From assembly GCF_022513635.1 (NCBI RefSeq), contig NZ_JAKWBL010000001.1, forward strand, positions 1,116,001-1,180,000: 64,000 bases of DNA. Reading direction: 5' to 3'. The notes beneath the pieces were generated by a model. The model did no database searches. It was not told the origin of the DNA and saw only the letters and a program-made list of their open reading frames with translations. How positions within the stretch are numbered: position 1 is the stretch's first letter; each line of letters opens with the position of its first letter. The position numbers and the translations under genes are program-made. This stretch comes from Paraniabella ginsengisoli (GTDB taxonomy: Bacteria > Bacteroidota > Bacteroidia > Chitinophagales > Chitinophagaceae). This document shows positions 52,205 through 62,492 of this stretch, piece after piece.

Positions 52205-52544
52205 TTGGGTTAAGTTAACAATTTGAAAAGTTGAATGTGGTTGAAGATTGTTGAAGGGTGATAAGGGGAAACTCTGAAGGAGTTAAACTGAAATAGGCGG
52301 ATGCGTAGCGTCCGGATTGAATTTGAAAGGTTGATAAGGATTACCGCGCGGTGATCTTTATCAACCTTTGTTATTATACAATGCATTAACAAATTTTTTT
52401 GGGTTACTATTTTTATGGAATTGGTATTAAATAGTATCTAACAAAAAAATAAATAGCTGAAAGTGTTGCATAAACATCCGGAGTTTATAAAGATGCTTGC
52501 TGCTAATGAAGCTGCTTCCATTTAATCATTTAAAAAACTACATA
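52205..52544. other. Intergenic region with hairpins, no gene
   Basis: About 340 bases. It holds a repeat of GTTGAA-type words, a small stem AACTC-TGAAG-GAGTT (52269-52283), a palindrome CGGATGC-GTA-GCGTCCG (52298-52314) and a large terminator (next entry). The short palindromes resemble dispersed REP-like words of Bacteroidetes genomes. Confidence 0.5.
52326..52369. terminator. Large hairpin, probable terminator of the EVE gene
   Basis: Perfect 12-bp outer stem AAAGGTTGATAA / TTATCAACCTTT, with an inner stem ACC-GCGC-GGT. No long T tail on either side. Confidence 0.7.
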
Positions 52545-53432
52545 ATGAGACGCTTAATTTTTGCAATAGCAATATTGCCCTGGATACTAATTGCCTGTTC
52601 TACAAACAAGAGCGAAGATGCTGTCGTAAATGATGTCACATTAAATGAACCGTCTTCTGGAAAATTAGAAGAAGTCGCGACCATCGCAATGGAAGACACG
52701 ACAGGTGCTGATATATCCGCCCCACAGGAGATGCAAAATCCTGTCGCTGTTGATTGGGATAAAAAAATTATTAAAACGGCCAATGTTACATTGGAAGTTA
52801 AGAAGCACGATAATTATTCTTCTTTTATAAGAAATGCTGTTAAAAAATATGGTGCTTATATTTCAAAAGAAAACAGTGATGCTACAGATTATAAAAGACA
52901 AACGGTTATGTCTATTAAAGTACCTGTGTTGCAATTTGAAAGCCTGGTTAATGAATTGAAAACAGAGGATGCGAACCAACTGGAAAGAAATATAACATCG
53001 GAAGATGTAACCGGAGGTATAATTGATACCAAAGCCCGGCTTGAAACCAGGAAAGCCACCCGCTCTAAATATCTTGAGTTTTTGAAACAAAGCAATAAAG
53101 TGGAAGATGTATTAAAGGTGCAGCAGGAAATTAATGATATACAAGAGGATATTGAATCTGCAGAATCGCGCCTGGCACAGCTTTCAGGCGAAGCCCGGTA
53201 TAGTACTATCAATCTTACATATTTTGAACCTTTAGCTGGTTATAATGCAGATAACGACAAGCCCGGATTTGGAACCCGGCTAATTACTGCATTTGCGGAT
53301 GGCGGTAAATTCTTTGCAGATATATTTATAGGATTACTTACAATTTGGCCTTTGTGGTTAGTGCTGAGCGTATTTCTATATATCGTAAAAAGATACAGAC
53401 GTAATCGGGCAGTTATAAAAAGGAATTTATAA
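52545..53432 (+). CDS. DUF4349 lipoprotein with coiled coil and C-terminal membrane helix
   Basis: A 295-residue protein from ATG 52545, lipobox WILIACSTN. The DUF4349 pattern is clear: KKIIKTANVTLEVKKHD, GGIIDTKARLETRKATRSKYLEFL, a coiled coil (VLKVQQEINDIQEDIESAESRL) and ARYSTINLTYFEP, followed by a C-terminal transmembrane helix (LLTIWPLWLVLSVFLYIV). Function unknown. Close (9 bases) to the sirtuin gene, probably one operon. Confidence 0.8.
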   Translation: MRRLIFAIAILPWILIACSTNKSEDAVVNDVTLNEPSSGKLEEVATIAMEDTTGADISAPQEMQNPVAVDWDKKIIKTANVTLEVKKHDNYSSFIRNAVKKYGAYISKENSDATDYKRQTVMSIKVPVLQFESLVNELKTEDANQLERNITSEDVTGGIIDTKARLETRKATRSKYLEFLKQSNKVEDVLKVQQEINDIQEDIESAESRLAQLSGEARYSTINLTYFEPLAGYNADNDKPGFGTRLITAFADGGKFFADIFIGLLTIWPLWLVLSVFLYIVKRYRRNRAVIKRNL

Positions 53433-53441
53433 GTTTACGGC

Positions 53442-54137
53442 ATGAAGAAAAAATTAGCAGTACTTACAGGTGCTGGCATCAGCGCAGAAAGTGGCTTGAA
53501 AACCTTTCGGGATGGTGACGGACTTTGGGAAGGATATGATGTTACAGAAGTAGCATCGCCAGAAGGTTGGAAACGCAACCCTGCGCTGGTGCTTGATTTT
53601 TATAATATGCGTCGTAAACAAACGGTGGAGGCTAGTCCTAATAAGGCTCACACAGGACTGGCTGAGTTGGAAAAATATTTCAATGTAGAGATTATAACTC
53701 AAAATATTGATGATTTGCACGAAAGAGCGGGTTCTACAAAAGTTGCGCATTTGCATGGCGAAATATTTAAGATGCGTAGCGAAAAGTTGCTTATTCCATC
53801 TTACGAAATAAAAGGCGACATACAATTGGGCGATACAGCGCCCGATGGAAATCAGTTGCGACCCGATATTGTATGGTTTGGCGAAGCTGTGCCGATGATA
53901 GAAAAAGCCGCTGAAATAGCGATGGATGCTGATGTTTTTGTAGTAGTAGGGACTTCGTTAGTTGTTTATCCTGCCGCCGGATTAGTAGACATGGTGCCGC
54001 TTTACAATCCCAAATTTGTAATTGACAAAAAAGTACCTTATTTAAAACCTATGCATAATCTTACAGTAATTGAAAAGCCAGCAACCGAAGGCATAAAAGA
54101 ATTAACGGTTCAATTAAAAAAAATGTTTGGGCTTTAA
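53442..54137 (+). CDS. cobB: Sirtuin, NAD-dependent deacylase without zinc cysteines
   Basis: A 231-residue cytosolic protein. NAD-binding GAGISAESGLKTFR, TQNIDDLHERAG, HLHGEIF with the catalytic histidine, LRPDIVWFGEAVP and VVVGTSLVVYPAAGL are all present. FYNMRRK carries the Tyr-x-x-Arg pair seen in desuccinylases of the SIRT5/CobB type. There is no cysteine anywhere in the protein, so the usual Cys4 zinc site is absent. From recall this is common in Bacteroidetes homologues. It removes succinyl or acetyl groups from lysines. Confidence 0.92.
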   Translation: MKKKLAVLTGAGISAESGLKTFRDGDGLWEGYDVTEVASPEGWKRNPALVLDFYNMRRKQTVEASPNKAHTGLAELEKYFNVEIITQNIDDLHERAGSTKVAHLHGEIFKMRSEKLLIPSYEIKGDIQLGDTAPDGNQLRPDIVWFGEAVPMIEKAAEIAMDADVFVVVGTSLVVYPAAGLVDMVPLYNPKFVIDKKVPYLKPMHNLTVIEKPATEGIKELTVQLKKMFGL

Positions 54138-54529
54138 TGTTTCTTTTCCGGAATCATCCGAAGCGTCATCGAGTCTCTCTTCCATAGATTGGGTGTGTTG
54201 TTGGGGTTATACTTTTTCGGAAACACATTCGGAGTATTCCCATCGGCTTCAAACTTTCGTTGCTTCGGTTTCCACTTCCATGCGTTCGGTATGTCAGCAG
54301 GCGTACGTTTTCCATGCGCGGTGTTAGGAATGGATACACTATTATTGTATGGCATAATGCATGGCATATTATCATAGGTTAGCCTCGCAACATTGCCGTA
54401 TTTGCTAGAGTACATATTTGTGGTATCGATAAGATCTGGAATTTTCTTTTCCGATTTAAGAAGAATGCGATTTTGAGCAGCAGCAAGCATCGCAAAGCTG
54501 ATCAATAATGTGCTAAAAAGGATTTTCAT
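54134..54529 (-). CDS. Small exported hypothetical protein
   Basis: A 131-residue protein from ATG 54529 with a signal peptide (MKILFSTLLISFAMLAAAQ), then a basic, proline- and asparagine-rich mature part (KYNPNNTPNLWKRDS, NMPCIMPYNNSVS). No family recognised. Its stop overlaps the end of the sirtuin gene by four bases in convergent orientation. The 75-nt element lies just upstream. Confidence 0.65.
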   Translation of the reverse strand: MKILFSTLLISFAMLAAAQNRILLKSEKKIPDLIDTTNMYSSKYGNVARLTYDNMPCIMPYNNSVSIPNTAHGKRTPADIPNAWKWKPKQRKFEADGNTPNVFPKKYNPNNTPNLWKRDSMTLRMIPEKKH

Positions 54530-54575
54530 GCCAGTATTTTTAAGCATGATGCAAACAGCAATTGAATTACATAAA

Positions 54576-54662
54576 TTTTTTTGTCCCAGCTGAAGAACAA
54601 AACTCAGCTTCGTTGCGTCGCACACTTGATCTGTGGAGCAAATGGCATCCAATATAAACGAT
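54576..54662 (+). repeat. 75-nt conserved intergenic element, copy 4 of 4
   Basis: On the + strand: T run, CCAGC (54586), CAGC, core TTGCGTCGCAC (54613-54623), TGTGGA and ATATAAACGA (54652). Followed 8 bases later by a terminator, as for copy 2. Confidence 0.75.
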
Positions 54663-54669
54663 ACTATAC

Positions 54670-54710
54670 AAAAGACATCCGAGATTTTTCTAAAACCCCG
54701 GATGTCTTTT
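54670..54710. terminator. Hairpin terminator of the MG2/plug gene pair
   Basis: Perfect 12-bp stem AAAAGACATCCG / CGGATGTCTTTT with a 17-base loop that starts AGATTTTT. It lies 35 bases after the stop of the - strand MG2/plug gene. Confidence 0.8.
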
Positions 54711-54744
54711 ACCTTAATTGGAAAACTGAACTATTATCAGATGA

Positions 54745-57072
54745 TTAGTCTACCGTTTCTTCAATCATTAAAAGTTTACCATCCTTACTTACACCCTCTG
54801 CAATAATTTTAAACTTCTTGGTTCGATCAGTATTGTAAAAATTGATAGGGATTTTCTGAGTTGTTGAATCAACAATCATTTCCGGTTGCCAGTTTAATGT
54901 GAGACGATTATCTCTGTAATCAACATCAGGAGGTGTTGAATAATCCGGACTGTAAAACTCTTTGATAATGCTATATCCATCGTAATCTACAATATCGCCA
55001 GAGCTTTCCATTTCCTCATTTAGATCATCTCCGCGTTTGGTATAAATTGCGATGGCGGCATTATTACCACGGGCGCCTATAAATTGAGGATATATTTTAA
55101 TTAAAGCAATTTGATTAGGAGGTATGGAAGATATAAAACTAGCATCATCCATTCGCATTTCATCAAGAAACAATTGCACAGGTTGTTGTCTGAAATATAA
55201 ACGATAGTCGTCAAAAAATTGGCTGCTACGACGAACCTGTAAACTGGGAACGCGGCCAATCAGCCATTCAAAAATATTTATCTGTGGTACAAATTGGCCC
55301 GTTAAATTAATCGTGCGTGCGTTAATATTGCCGGTAAACATACCGCTCGTATATTTCTTTTCCAATTCTTCGAGCGTAAGGCGGCGGCCAGCAATATTTA
55401 CATTATCCAGTAACACACCACTGCTTCTGTTGTAGGTGCTATAAGCAGTTTGCATATTATTGATAAGCGACGTGTTTGTGTTTACTGCATTAGGTAACTG
55501 CAAAGCTGGCAGGTCAAAAGTTTGATACAAAGAATCTGTATCAAGTTTAACTGTAAGGAATTTACTTTTATCACCCATTACGTCACTAAATAAAACCTTG
55601 GCCTTATCAAAGAAAACTACCGAATCCATTTTAAAGCGCCCTTCAGCATCTGTTTTTACCATTTCCAAAGCGCGTCCCGAATCGGAAGTGGCCACCCATA
55701 CCAAAAGCTCTCTTTCGGCAAAGTTCTTTTTAGAACCTCGAACATTTACCTGTCCTGAAAGTGAGATATAGCCTGGATCTTTATACAGAGGTTTTGTTTT
55801 TTGTGTTAAATCTTTCCAGTTAAACCGACGCCAGCCATTTGTGAGCATCACTAAATCCAGCGCTTCTTTAGAGCTGCTGTTTTCTGTGAAATAAAATGCA
55901 GGGTTGTGAACATATCCTGGTATATCGCTGGTTAATAAGAAGGAAGATAAAATATTGTCTTTTCTTAAACCAGGTTCGTTGTAATTATCATCCGTAACAG
56001 ATACTGAAAAATTCCCTTCAATGACTTCTTTAAAATCGATCGATAAGTGATTTTTGCCTCTTGCTTTTGTATTTAGAGTTTGTGCATTTAAGGCTGCGTC
56101 AATAAAATATTCTTTATTGTCAATAAATATTAAACGCTCTGCAAGTGGCATTCCGTCTTTATTAAAAAAGTAAGTTGCAAAATACCTGAATGAAGATCAC
56201 TAGTATTTATCGTTCCGGAAGATGTATTTAGGGGCTGTTTAAATGATATCAGGTTCTGCATTTGTCCAATCAAATAAACCGGTTCAAATGTTGAACCTCC
56301 TGCTGAAGTAAAAGAGAAATTAACAGAACCAGGAGCAGTTATTACATTAATAGCTAAACCTGTTGTTGCCACTTGCGGTAAGATAAAAGTTTGTTCTGCA
56401 ACATCAACAGTATAGGTTTGTCCTGCAGTTGGAGTGAAATTAAAAGCACCCATACCGTCGTGGAAGCTTTTTAATTCAGCAACTTTTGTACCTGATCCAT
56501 CTTTTACGATTGCTGTAATATTTTCTGGTAAGCCTTTGCTATCGGTGGCCTTGAAAGCCACATTGTTTTCAACGCCTGCCAATAAAGTACCGCCTTCGGG
56601 ATAAAAGGATAAACGCTTTTCGGCAACAGAGGCTTCTTGTTTATTTTTGGGATTTCTTCCATAAACTCTGATAGCGGTGCTGTACAGATAATCTTTATCA
56701 TGGTTCAACATTAATGGCGTATAGGCTCTAAACCTGTATGTACCTGTGCTTAAAGTGTCCGGAAGTTCTATCTGGCCATAAGTAATACCATTAAATACAG
56801 GTAAAACTTTTTAGCTGTTATTCCTCCATTGCTATTAATGAGTTCTACAAATAAGGTAGAGTTGCGTTGAGATGGTAAAAAGTCTGATAAAAAATATCCC
56901 TTAAACCAACTCGTTTGACCGGCAAAATAATCTTTCCTGTCAAGATGTAGGTATACTTTTTCAATGGGACTTTGCTTGTGCCAGTTTTTGAGGCTTATAT
57001 CTGGCGTTTGGGAAAAGACACTTAATGTAATGAAACAGAAAAGAGGAGATAATATTTTTTATACAAATTCAT
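54745..57072 (-). CDS. MG2-like/TonB-plug-like exported protein, downstream paralogue (about three frameshifts)
   Basis: Restored length about 776 residues. Signal peptide, then an MG2-type beta domain (EKVYLHLDRKDYFAGQTSWF, TYRFRAYTPLMLN), a middle region (RLSFYPEGGTLLAGVENNVAFKA, ALDLVMLTNGWRRFNW) and a C-terminal domain resembling a TonB receptor plug without barrel (IFEWLIGRVPSLQVRR, FLDEMRMDDASFISSI, AAIAIYTKRGDD). Missing bases: A near 57055, T near 56809, T near 56165. Paralogous to the gene just upstream and cotranscribed with it. Role unknown. Surface or periplasmic assembly is likely. Confidence 0.7.
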
Positions 57073-57174
57073 GATACCTTGTTAAGTTACGAAAAATTTG
57101 CTGCTAATGATTTCTCATTGCAACAAATTAATGATGCATTTAACAACGCGTTTGCACAAATTGTATAAATAAAA

Positions 57175-59591
57175 TTAGTTAGAACCTGGTTCCACTATTT
57201 TCTCTATCATTAACATACGGCCATCTTCGGTAATGCCCTCTGCAACAATCTTAAAGCGTTTGGTCCTATCGTTATTATAAAAAATTATTGGTATTTCAGG
57301 ATTCACATTACTTACAAAAAAGACGGTTGCCAGCTCAATGTGAGCCTGTTATCCGCTTTTTCCGGATTAGGTTGCTGGTCATAATTTGGACTATAAAACT
57401 CTTTCAAAACATTGTATCCATTGTAAGTAATAATATCTGTTGCGGATTCTATAGAAGCGGAAAAGTCGGCTCCTCTTTTAGTATATATAGCAAGGGCAGT
57501 GCCATTTCCTGGGACGGCAACAGAATTAGGGAGTAGTTTTATCATTGCGATCTGGTTAACAGACACGGAGCTCACCATATCTGCGTCAGTTTGCATTTCA
57601 TCTAAATAAATCGTAACGTTATTTCCTCCGCTTAAACCGGCTCCGCCCCGATAAGATAATACATAGTTGCCTGGTGTTCCAGATACTTGCAAACCGGCTA
57701 TTCGTCCTTGTAGATATTGAAAAATATCACCTGAAAAGAGTTCATTTCTCAAATCATAAGTACGGCTGTTTATACCACCTGAAAACAAACCACTGGCGTA
57801 TTCTTCATCAAGTTTCTCAATTTCCGATTTCTGTCTCCCTCTTACTATAACGTTTTCCAGGGTGATACCTTCGGCCTTAATATATTCATCACGGGCATCC
57901 AGCATTTTCTGATTATTGGTTAAGGCTGCATTGTCTAACGGAAAAAGTATGGGTTGTAAGGGATATGTACGCCTGATGGAGTCGGAGAGTAATTTAACTC
58001 GTATGAATTTGCTTTTTTACCTCTTACTTCAGAGAAAAGAATTTTGTACTTATCATATAAAACCTGCGAATCTAATTTGAAGCGTCCTTCAGAATCGGTT
58101 TTAAGCATAAGGGGTATTCCTCTTTGCTTGCTGGATGTATCCAGCGGAGATTTGAATGCAATAATATCCTGGTTGACGAGTGGTTTTTTTGTTCCCTCAA
58201 TAGTAATAAGTCCACTTAGGTTAATATAGGCGGGGTCCTTAAATTGAGCTGCAGGTAATTTATTTTGACTGACATCCGACCATTTAAATCTCGTCCAACC
58301 ATGGGTCATCATTACTAAATCCAAAGCGTTTTTAATAGAATCAGCAGGCGAATTAAAATAGTATGCAGGATTATGTACGTAGCCTTTGATGTCACTATTA
58401 AGCAAAAACCATGAGTAAATATTTTGAGGCCTCATTCCACCGTCATCATAATCTGCATCGGTTATTGATACAGAAAAATTGCCAATGATAGTGTCTTGCA
58501 ATGCTATGGAAAACCTGTTGCGTTTATGCTGGTCCGTATTCAATGTGTCAATCTTAAATTCTGCCGGAAGTAAATATTCTTTATTATCAATAAAAGTAAG
58601 TCGCTCGGCTAATGGCATATTATCCTTATTGAAAATAGTAAGATGTAATATGCCGGAATAAGAATCAGCTGTAGGAATTATCCCACTAATCTCTTTTTTA
58701 TCTGAAGGTAATTCATGTGTGAATATGACCTCGTTTTCCATTTGCCCAATCAGATAAGCTGGTTTGAATGTTTCATTTTCATTGTTATACTGAATTTTAA
58801 ATTGTTTACCGCGGGATGTACTCCTTACTGTAAAAGCGATGCCATTAGTAGTTTGCTGTGGGAGCGGGTATTGTTCTGCCGAACCGTTAATGGTGGCGAA
58901 ATAATTGCTTCCGGGTTGGGGAATGATAGGAAAAGTACCCATCCCGTCGTGCAAAGTTTTAAAATTTGTTATAACTTCTCCCTTATCGCTTTTTATTTCC
59001 CCTTCAATATCCAATGGCATCCCATATTTATCAATTGCTTTGAAGGCAACGATATTCAACAAGCCTGTAATCATATTTCCACCTTCGGGAAAAAAGATAC
59101 CTGGCTTTTATTTTCAGCAGGATCCTTTTCTTTTTCTTGCTTTCCTTGCCAAAAATTGAAATACGTTTATGAAAAACAAAGCCAGGCTGATTAAGCATCA
59201 GCGGAGAATAGGCCCTCAATTGATAAAAACCAGCAGGTATAGATTCGGGTAGCTCTAATTGTCCCCATGTTGCACCAAGACTGGCGGGAAAAACAGCTCT
59301 TAAAACTATTTCTGACTGATTGTTAATCAACTCTGCATAGAGTGTGGAATTCTTTGCTGATGGAACAAGTCCCGACATAAAATATCCTTTGAACCATATC
59401 GTTTGGCCTGCAAAGTAATTTTCTCGGTCAAGGTGGAGGTATACTTTTTCTACGGAATTAGTCTTTGCCCATTCGGTTAGTTTGTTTTCGAGGCTCTGAC
59501 TTATGGACGTGATACATACAGTTATTCCAAATAAAAGCAGCAGCAGGATTTTTTCATACAGATTATAATGAGTTAATGAAAGCAAACACAT
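57175..59591 (-). CDS. MG2-like/TonB-plug-like exported protein, upstream paralogue (about four frameshifts)
   Basis: Restored length about 806 residues. Same layout as its neighbour: signal peptide, MG2-like domain (EKVYLHLDRENYFAGQTIWF, GFYQLRAYSPLMLNQPG), FFPEGGNMITGLLNIVAFKA, ALDLVMMTHGWTRFKW, a carboxypeptidase-regulatory-like strand set (INLSGLITIEG) and a plug-like end (IFQYLQGRIAGLQVSG, YLDEMQTDADMVSSV, ALAIYTKRGADF). Missing bases: A near 59147, T near 59105, C near 57963, T near 57320. The end is at 57175 with the continuation NPEIPIIFYNNDRTKRFKI, matching the paralogue. Function unknown. Confidence 0.7.
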
Positions 59592-59685
59592 GAAAATAAA
59601 ACAAATGACTAAACAAAATCACACAAGTTTATTTTTTAACCAAAATATTTTATTGATAAACCGACATTTTGTCCTCATTTTTTCA

Positions 59686-59715
59686 TTGGCAATATTCTTG
59701 TCATGCTTAGCTTTG
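59686..59715 (+). promoter_or_regulatory. Bacteroidetes-type promoter of grpE-dnaJ
   Basis: TTG at 59686-59688, 19 bases, then TAGCTTTG at 59708-59715, an exact fit to the TTG-N19-TAnnTTTG housekeeping promoter of the phylum. The grpE start is 64 bases downstream. No CIRCE element is seen. Confidence 0.65.
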
Positions 59716-59779
59716 CCACGAATTAGGATCCAATGTGAAAGCATGGCTCCGCCAAAATAAAAAGATAAAAATTATACGG

Positions 59780-60328
59780 ATGAATCAAAACAATGATAAG
59801 TTGACAGAACAGGAAGGATTGAATATCAATGCTGATGAAAATTTAAGTGGAACAGAGCACCTTACTGATCCTGTTGAGGAAACACAGTTAGATGCATTAG
59901 AAACTGAATTGAATGAAAGCAAGGATAAATATCTTAGGCTTGCTGCAGAGTTTGATAATTTCCGAAGAAGAACTAAAAAGGAAAGAGAAGAGTTTTCGCA
60001 AATAGCCAATAAGGATATTGTGCTGGCGTTGTTGGAGGTATTAGATGATGCAGATCGTGCTACTCCACAAATAGAAGCTAGTGAAGATAAAAAATTGAAA
60101 GAAGGCATTTCCTTGGTTTTTAATAAATTGAGGAATTTACTTCAAGCAAAAGGTTTGAAAGTGATGGAAGCAAAAGGCGCTGACTTTGATCCCGATCTTC
60201 ATGAAGCGATCACCGAGATACCAGCACCTTCGGAAGAGTTTGTAGGTAAAATAGTTGATGAGGTAATTAAGGGTTATTACCTGAATGACAAGATTATACG
60301 TCATGCTAAAGTTGTTGTTGGTAAATAG
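59780..60328 (+). CDS. grpE: Nucleotide exchange factor GrpE
   Basis: A 182-residue cochaperone that releases ADP from DnaK. An acidic N-terminal segment (NADENLSGTEHLTDP) and a long helix (LETELNESKDKYLRLAAEFDNFRRRTKKER) precede the C-terminal beta domain (GADFDPDLHEAI, GKIVDEVIKGYYLNDKIIRHAKVVV). Start at ATG 59780. Followed by dnaJ after 83 bases. Confidence 0.96.
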   Translation: MNQNNDKLTEQEGLNINADENLSGTEHLTDPVEETQLDALETELNESKDKYLRLAAEFDNFRRRTKKEREEFSQIANKDIVLALLEVLDDADRATPQIEASEDKKLKEGISLVFNKLRNLLQAKGLKVMEAKGADFDPDLHEAITEIPAPSEEFVGKIVDEVIKGYYLNDKIIRHAKVVVGK

Positions 60329-60411
60329 TTTTTAAATTTAAAATCGTTCATTTCTTTATTTAATTAATTGATTTTAAATTTTTAAAGAGATCTTATTTCA
60401 AATTATAATAG

Positions 60412-61572
60412 ATGTCAAAAAGAGATTTTTACGAAATATTAGGCGTATCCAAAACTGCATCGGCTGAAGAGATAAAAAAATCTTACCGCAAAGTGGCAAT
60501 GCAATATCACCCGGATCGAAATCCTGGCGATAAGTCTGCAGAAGAAAAATTTAAAGAAGCTGCAGAAGCATATGAGGTTTTAAGCGATACAGACAAAAGG
60601 TCGCAATATGATCGTTTTGGTCACGCTGGTTTAAGTGGTGCGGGTCGTGGTGGATTTGGTGGCGGCATGAACATGGATGACATTTTTAGCCAATTTGGCG
60701 ACGTATTTGGTGATGACATTTTTGGCAGCTTTTTCGGTGGCGGCAGAGGAAGAGGTGGTGGACAAAGAGCGCGTGGGGTGCGAGGAAGTAATCTTCGTGT
60801 AAAACTTAAACTTACTTATGAAGAAATTGCAAAAGGCGTTACTAAAAACATCAAAGTAAAAAAATATACTGGTTGTACCACATGTGGTGGTAACGGAGCA
60901 AAAGATAAAGGAAGTATAGAAACTTGCCGCACTTGCCAGGGAAGCGGACAAGTGAGGAAAGTTCAGAATACATTTTTAGGACAAATGCAGACCGTTACAA
61001 CTTGTCCTGAATGTAATGGAGAAGGCAGTACTATTACAGCTAAATGTTCTAATTGTAAAGGCAGCGGAAGAATTTATGGAGAGGAAACCATTTCGATTGA
61101 CGTTCCCGCAGGTGTGCAAGCAGGTATGCAGCTAAGTGTTGGAGGCAGGGGGAATGCAGGTGAGCGCGGCGGAGCTCCAGGCGATCTGATTGTATTGATA
61201 GAAGAAGATACACATCCTGAACTGCAACGCGAAGGTTTAAATGTGGTTTTCGACCTACACATATCTTTTACTGATGCTGTATTTGGTATCAACGCAGAAG
61301 TTCCAACTATTGATGGCAGGGCTAAAATAAAAATTCCGCAAGGAACGCAAAGTGGAAAAATTTTCAGGCTCAAAGGAAAAGGTTTTCCTAACGTTCACTC
61401 CAGCTACGAAAAGGGCGATCAGCTTATTCACGTAAGTGTTTGGACCCCTCAAAATTTGAGTGATGAAGAAAAAGCTTCTTTGGAAAAGCTTTCTGATTCT
61501 CCTAATATGAAGCCTCAACCCGAAAAGTCAGAAAAAGGTTTTTTTGATAAGATCAAAGATTTGTTTAATTAA
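60412..61572 (+). CDS. dnaJ: Chaperone DnaJ
   Basis: A 386-residue full-length type I DnaJ. J domain with [10 protein letters not shown] (HPD), G/F-rich linker ([13 protein letters not shown]), four zinc repeats ([32 protein letters not shown]) and the C-terminal peptide-binding domain. It stimulates DnaK ATPase and delivers clients. No frameshift. Confidence 0.97.
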   Translation: MSKRDFYEILGVSKTASAEEIKKSYRKVAMQYHPDRNPGDKSAEEKFKEAAEAYEVLSDTDKRSQYDRFGHAGLSGAGRGGFGGGMNMDDIFSQFGDVFGDDIFGSFFGGGRGRGGGQRARGVRGSNLRVKLKLTYEEIAKGVTKNIKVKKYTGCTTCGGNGAKDKGSIETCRTCQGSGQVRKVQNTFLGQMQTVTTCPECNGEGSTITAKCSNCKGSGRIYGEETISIDVPAGVQAGMQLSVGGRGNAGERGGAPGDLIVLIEEDTHPELQREGLNVVFDLHISFTDAVFGINAEVPTIDGRAKIKIPQGTQSGKIFRLKGKGFPNVHSSYEKGDQLIHVSVWTPQNLSDEEKASLEKLSDSPNMKPQPEKSEKGFFDKIKDLFN

Positions 61573-61592
61573 GCCGCTGATACAAATTAGTT

Positions 61593-61624
61593 AAAGCTGT
61601 TGCATATTTGCAGCAGCTTTTTTT
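61593..61624 (+). terminator. Terminator of the grpE-dnaJ operon
   Basis: Stem AAAGCTGTTGCA / TGCAGCAGCTTT (one mismatch) followed by a run of T. Confidence 0.85.
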
Positions 61625-61679
61625 GTTGATATGTTTTTACTCCATTTTAGTATCTTGCCATTTCTTTAAAAAACTTTAA

Positions 61680-62444
61680 ATGTTTCAGTTAAATAATAAA
61701 AAAGCGATTGTAACCGGAGGCGGAAGCGGCATCGGTAAAGCGGTCTCCCTGTTGTTTGGTAAATCAGGAGCACAGGTATTTGTTACCGACCTCAATAAAG
61801 AAGCTGCTGATAAAACAGTTGAAGAAATAATTGCTGCTGGTGGAAAAGCTAGTGCAGTAGTTGTAAATGTAGCGGATCAGAAAGAAGTAATTGATGCTTT
61901 TAAAGAAGCAGGTGCTGTTGATGTATTGGTGAACAGTGCAGGTGTTTCGCATATCGGCAAATTAGAAACTACCTCTGAGTCGGATTTTGACAAAGTGTAT
62001 AACGTAAATGTAAAAGGTGTTTACAATTGCCTTTACGCCGCTATTCCACTAATGAAGCAAAATGGAGGAGGGGTTGTTTTAAACCTGGCTTCAATTGCCT
62101 CAAGCGTAGGCATCCCGGACAGGTTTGCATATAGCATGAGCAAAGGTGCTGTTTTAGCCATGACGTTATCTACTGCGAAAGATTACATAAAAGATAATAT
62201 TCGTTGTAATTGCATTTCTCCAGCGCGTGTGCATACTCCGTTTGTTGATGGATTCCTTGCAAAAAATTATCCAGGCAAGGAAGCTGAAATGTTTGAAAAA
62301 CTATCACAAACGCAACCCATCGGTCGTATGGCGAAGCCGGATGAAATTGCTGCGCTGATTTTATATTTGTGTAGTGATGAAGCTTCGTTTATTACCGGTT
62401 GCGATTACCCGATCGACGGCGGATTTATAAAACTAAATAATTGA
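61680..62444 (+). CDS. SDR-family dehydrogenase (probable 2-keto-3-deoxy-L-fuconate dehydrogenase)
   Basis: A 254-residue classical short-chain dehydrogenase: TGGGSGIGKA cofactor loop, NSAG, catalytic serine in LASIASSVG, YSMSK with Tyr and Lys, and an SPARVHTPF end loop. Next to FAH-type hydrolase and lactonase genes, it most likely oxidises 2-keto-3-deoxy-L-fuconate or a similar deoxy sugar acid. That substrate comes from the neighbourhood, not from the sequence itself. Confidence 0.85.
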   Translation: MFQLNNKKAIVTGGGSGIGKAVSLLFGKSGAQVFVTDLNKEAADKTVEEIIAAGGKASAVVVNVADQKEVIDAFKEAGAVDVLVNSAGVSHIGKLETTSESDFDKVYNVNVKGVYNCLYAAIPLMKQNGGGVVLNLASIASSVGIPDRFAYSMSKGAVLAMTLSTAKDYIKDNIRCNCISPARVHTPFVDGFLAKNYPGKEAEMFEKLSQTQPIGRMAKPDEIAALILYLCSDEASFITGCDYPIDGGFIKLNN

Positions 62445-62492
62445 GACCATAAGGAATATTAAATATAAAATTTCAAATAATAAATTAGAAAT

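Noticed and set aside
10577-59591. Programmed ribosomal frameshifting at A- and T-rich slippery runs
   Set aside because: The sites lie in about 25 unrelated genes, include G and C runs, lack a common slippery heptamer, and nearly all need the same kind of correction (one added base). Sequencing error explains them better.
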